The notes beneath the pieces are model-generated. The model saw only the letters and a program-made list of their open reading frames with translations, was not told the DNA's origin and did not search any database. Position numbers and translations under genes: made by a program. From positions 1 through 7,231 of the forward strand of contig CAINOM010000077.1 in NCBI GenBank assembly GCA_903851455.1: a DNA stretch of 7,231 bases, given 5' to 3'. Shown in pieces: positions 6,927 through 7,231 of the stretch. How positions within the stretch are numbered: position 1 is the stretch's first letter; each line of letters begins with the position of its first letter. The DNA is from an uncultured Bacteroidota bacterium (GTDB lineage: Bacteria > Bacteroidota > Bacteroidia > Chitinophagales > Chitinophagaceae).

Positions 6927-6946
6927 AGAAAAAGTTAACCGTTAAC
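6907..6946. promoter_or_regulatory. Three GTTAAC palindromes around the small-gene promoter
   Basis: The palindrome GTTAAC occurs at 6907-6912, 6934-6939 and 6941-6946. The first lies in the spacer between the -33 and -7 elements. The other two are spaced by one base just upstream of -33. Three copies in 40 bp that bracket a promoter are the arrangement expected of repressor operators. The regulator is unknown, and the A/T-rich background makes chance copies possible. Confidence 0.4.
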
Positions 6947-6971
6947 AATATAAATTTTTATAATTCTCGTA

Positions 6972-6988
6972 GCTAACTGACTGTTAGC
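6972..6988. repeat. Inverted repeat GCTAAC...GTTAGC
   Basis: GCTAAC (6972-6977) and GTTAGC (6983-6988) are perfect inverted copies around a five-base centre. The half-site resembles the GTTAAC palindromes nearby. It could be an operator or a small hairpin. Confidence 0.4.
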
Positions 6989-7004
6989 ACTGCACATATC
7001 CATG

Positions 7005-7020
7005 GTTAAGTATAATTAAC
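7005..7020. repeat. Inverted repeat GTTAA...TTAAC
   Basis: GTTAA (7005-7009) and TTAAC (7016-7020) flank a six-base A/T centre. It is a spaced version of the same half-site and sits between the small minus-strand gene and the plus-strand gene at the window edge. Confidence 0.35.
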
Positions 7021-7130
7021 ATTTCTTAAGAAAACACATGAAAAACAACTTATCAGCGAGCTGTTAAAGGGAGAATAATTGCCCCCCGAATCTCGCATGC
7101 GGACCATCAAAAACAGCGGGCGTTTCAACA

Positions 7131-7161
7131 ATTGTATATTCCATATTTATAGGTACTTTCG
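7131..7161 (+). promoter_or_regulatory. Promoter candidate for the gene at 7200
   Basis: ATTG (7131-7134) and TACTTTCG (7154-7161) are 19 bp apart, the spacing seen in Bacteroidota promoters. Each element differs from the consensus (TTTG and TAnnTTTG) by one base. It would give a leader of roughly 30 nt before the ATG at 7200. Confidence 0.5.
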
Positions 7162-7199
7162 TGCTCAGATCAGTACGGTATATCTGAAAAAATACAATC

Positions 7200-7231
7200 A
7201 TGAAAAGACTGTTTACCATTCTCGCTGCTGC
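7200..7231 (+). CDS. Start of a secreted or membrane protein gene (partial)
   Basis: An ATG at 7200 opens MKRLFTILAA before the window ends. Two positive residues followed by a hydrophobic run look like the beginning of a signal peptide or membrane anchor. A promoter candidate lies about 40 bp upstream, and the preceding bases are A-rich without a Shine-Dalgarno, as elsewhere in the window. Nothing can be said about function from ten codons. Confidence 0.6.
   Translation, partial: MKRLFTILAA

Larger units (their letters stand above)
6881..7199. other. Divergent intergenic region, about 320 bp
   Basis: This region holds the leftward promoter with its GTTAAC palindromes (6896-6946), the inverted repeats at 6972-6988 and 7005-7020, and the rightward promoter candidate (7131-7161). 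The middle, 7021-7130, shows only a nine-codon ATG frame at 7034 and a CGCATGCG palindrome at 7094-7101. I see no gene or RNA there. Confidence 0.6.

Noticed and set aside
7034..7063. Nine-codon ATG frame as a leader peptide
   Set aside because: It has no attenuator hairpins or codon bias, lies upstream of the better promoter candidate for the next gene, and is expected by chance.

Overview
The window looks like chromosomal DNA of a Bacteroidota bacterium, plausibly of the Chitinophaga/Sphingobacterium side. The reasons are the general absence of Shine-Dalgarno sequences before starts, two promoters that fit the Bacteroidota -33/-7 form (TTTG, 19 bp, TAnnTTTG), the style of the HtpG protein, and a short lipoprotein with a Cys-Lys-Lys-Ser N-terminus. 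The taxonomic placement is inference; no rRNA or other marker is present.

Layout, left to right. Positions 1 to about 698 hold an apparently complete group II intron RNA of bacterial class C, read on the minus strand, from its GTGTG 5' end through domain I motifs to domains V and VI. No reverse transcriptase gene of useful length lies inside it; only a short, interrupted reading frame sits where the intron protein would begin. The intron lies directly behind the rho-independent terminator (704-730) of htpG, the usual target type for this class. htpG (805-2685, minus) encodes a full-length Hsp90 chaperone. Upstream of it on the same strand are a small orphan lipoprotein gene (2817-3236) and a WbqC-family gene (3278-3979).

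On the plus strand, divergent from the WbqC gene, are two tightly coupled genes: a membrane-anchored SGNH-hydrolase-like protein (4119-5069) and, one base later, a polytopic membrane protein (5071-6642) with features of a GT-C glycosyltransferase. Together with WbqC they suggest a small locus for making or modifying a cell-surface glycan. No substrate can be read from the sequence.

The right end holds a likely small gene on the minus strand (6701-6880, 59 residues, basic, unrecognised). Its promoter matches the Bacteroidota consensus exactly and is surrounded by three GTTAAC palindromes that may be operators. After about 320 bp rich in small inverted repeats, a plus-strand gene begins at 7200 with a signal-peptide-like start and runs off the window.

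The most notable items are the ORF-less class C intron at the htpG terminator, the coupled SGNH/GT-C pair, and the palindrome-framed small gene. I did not find convincing evidence of an entirely new system.
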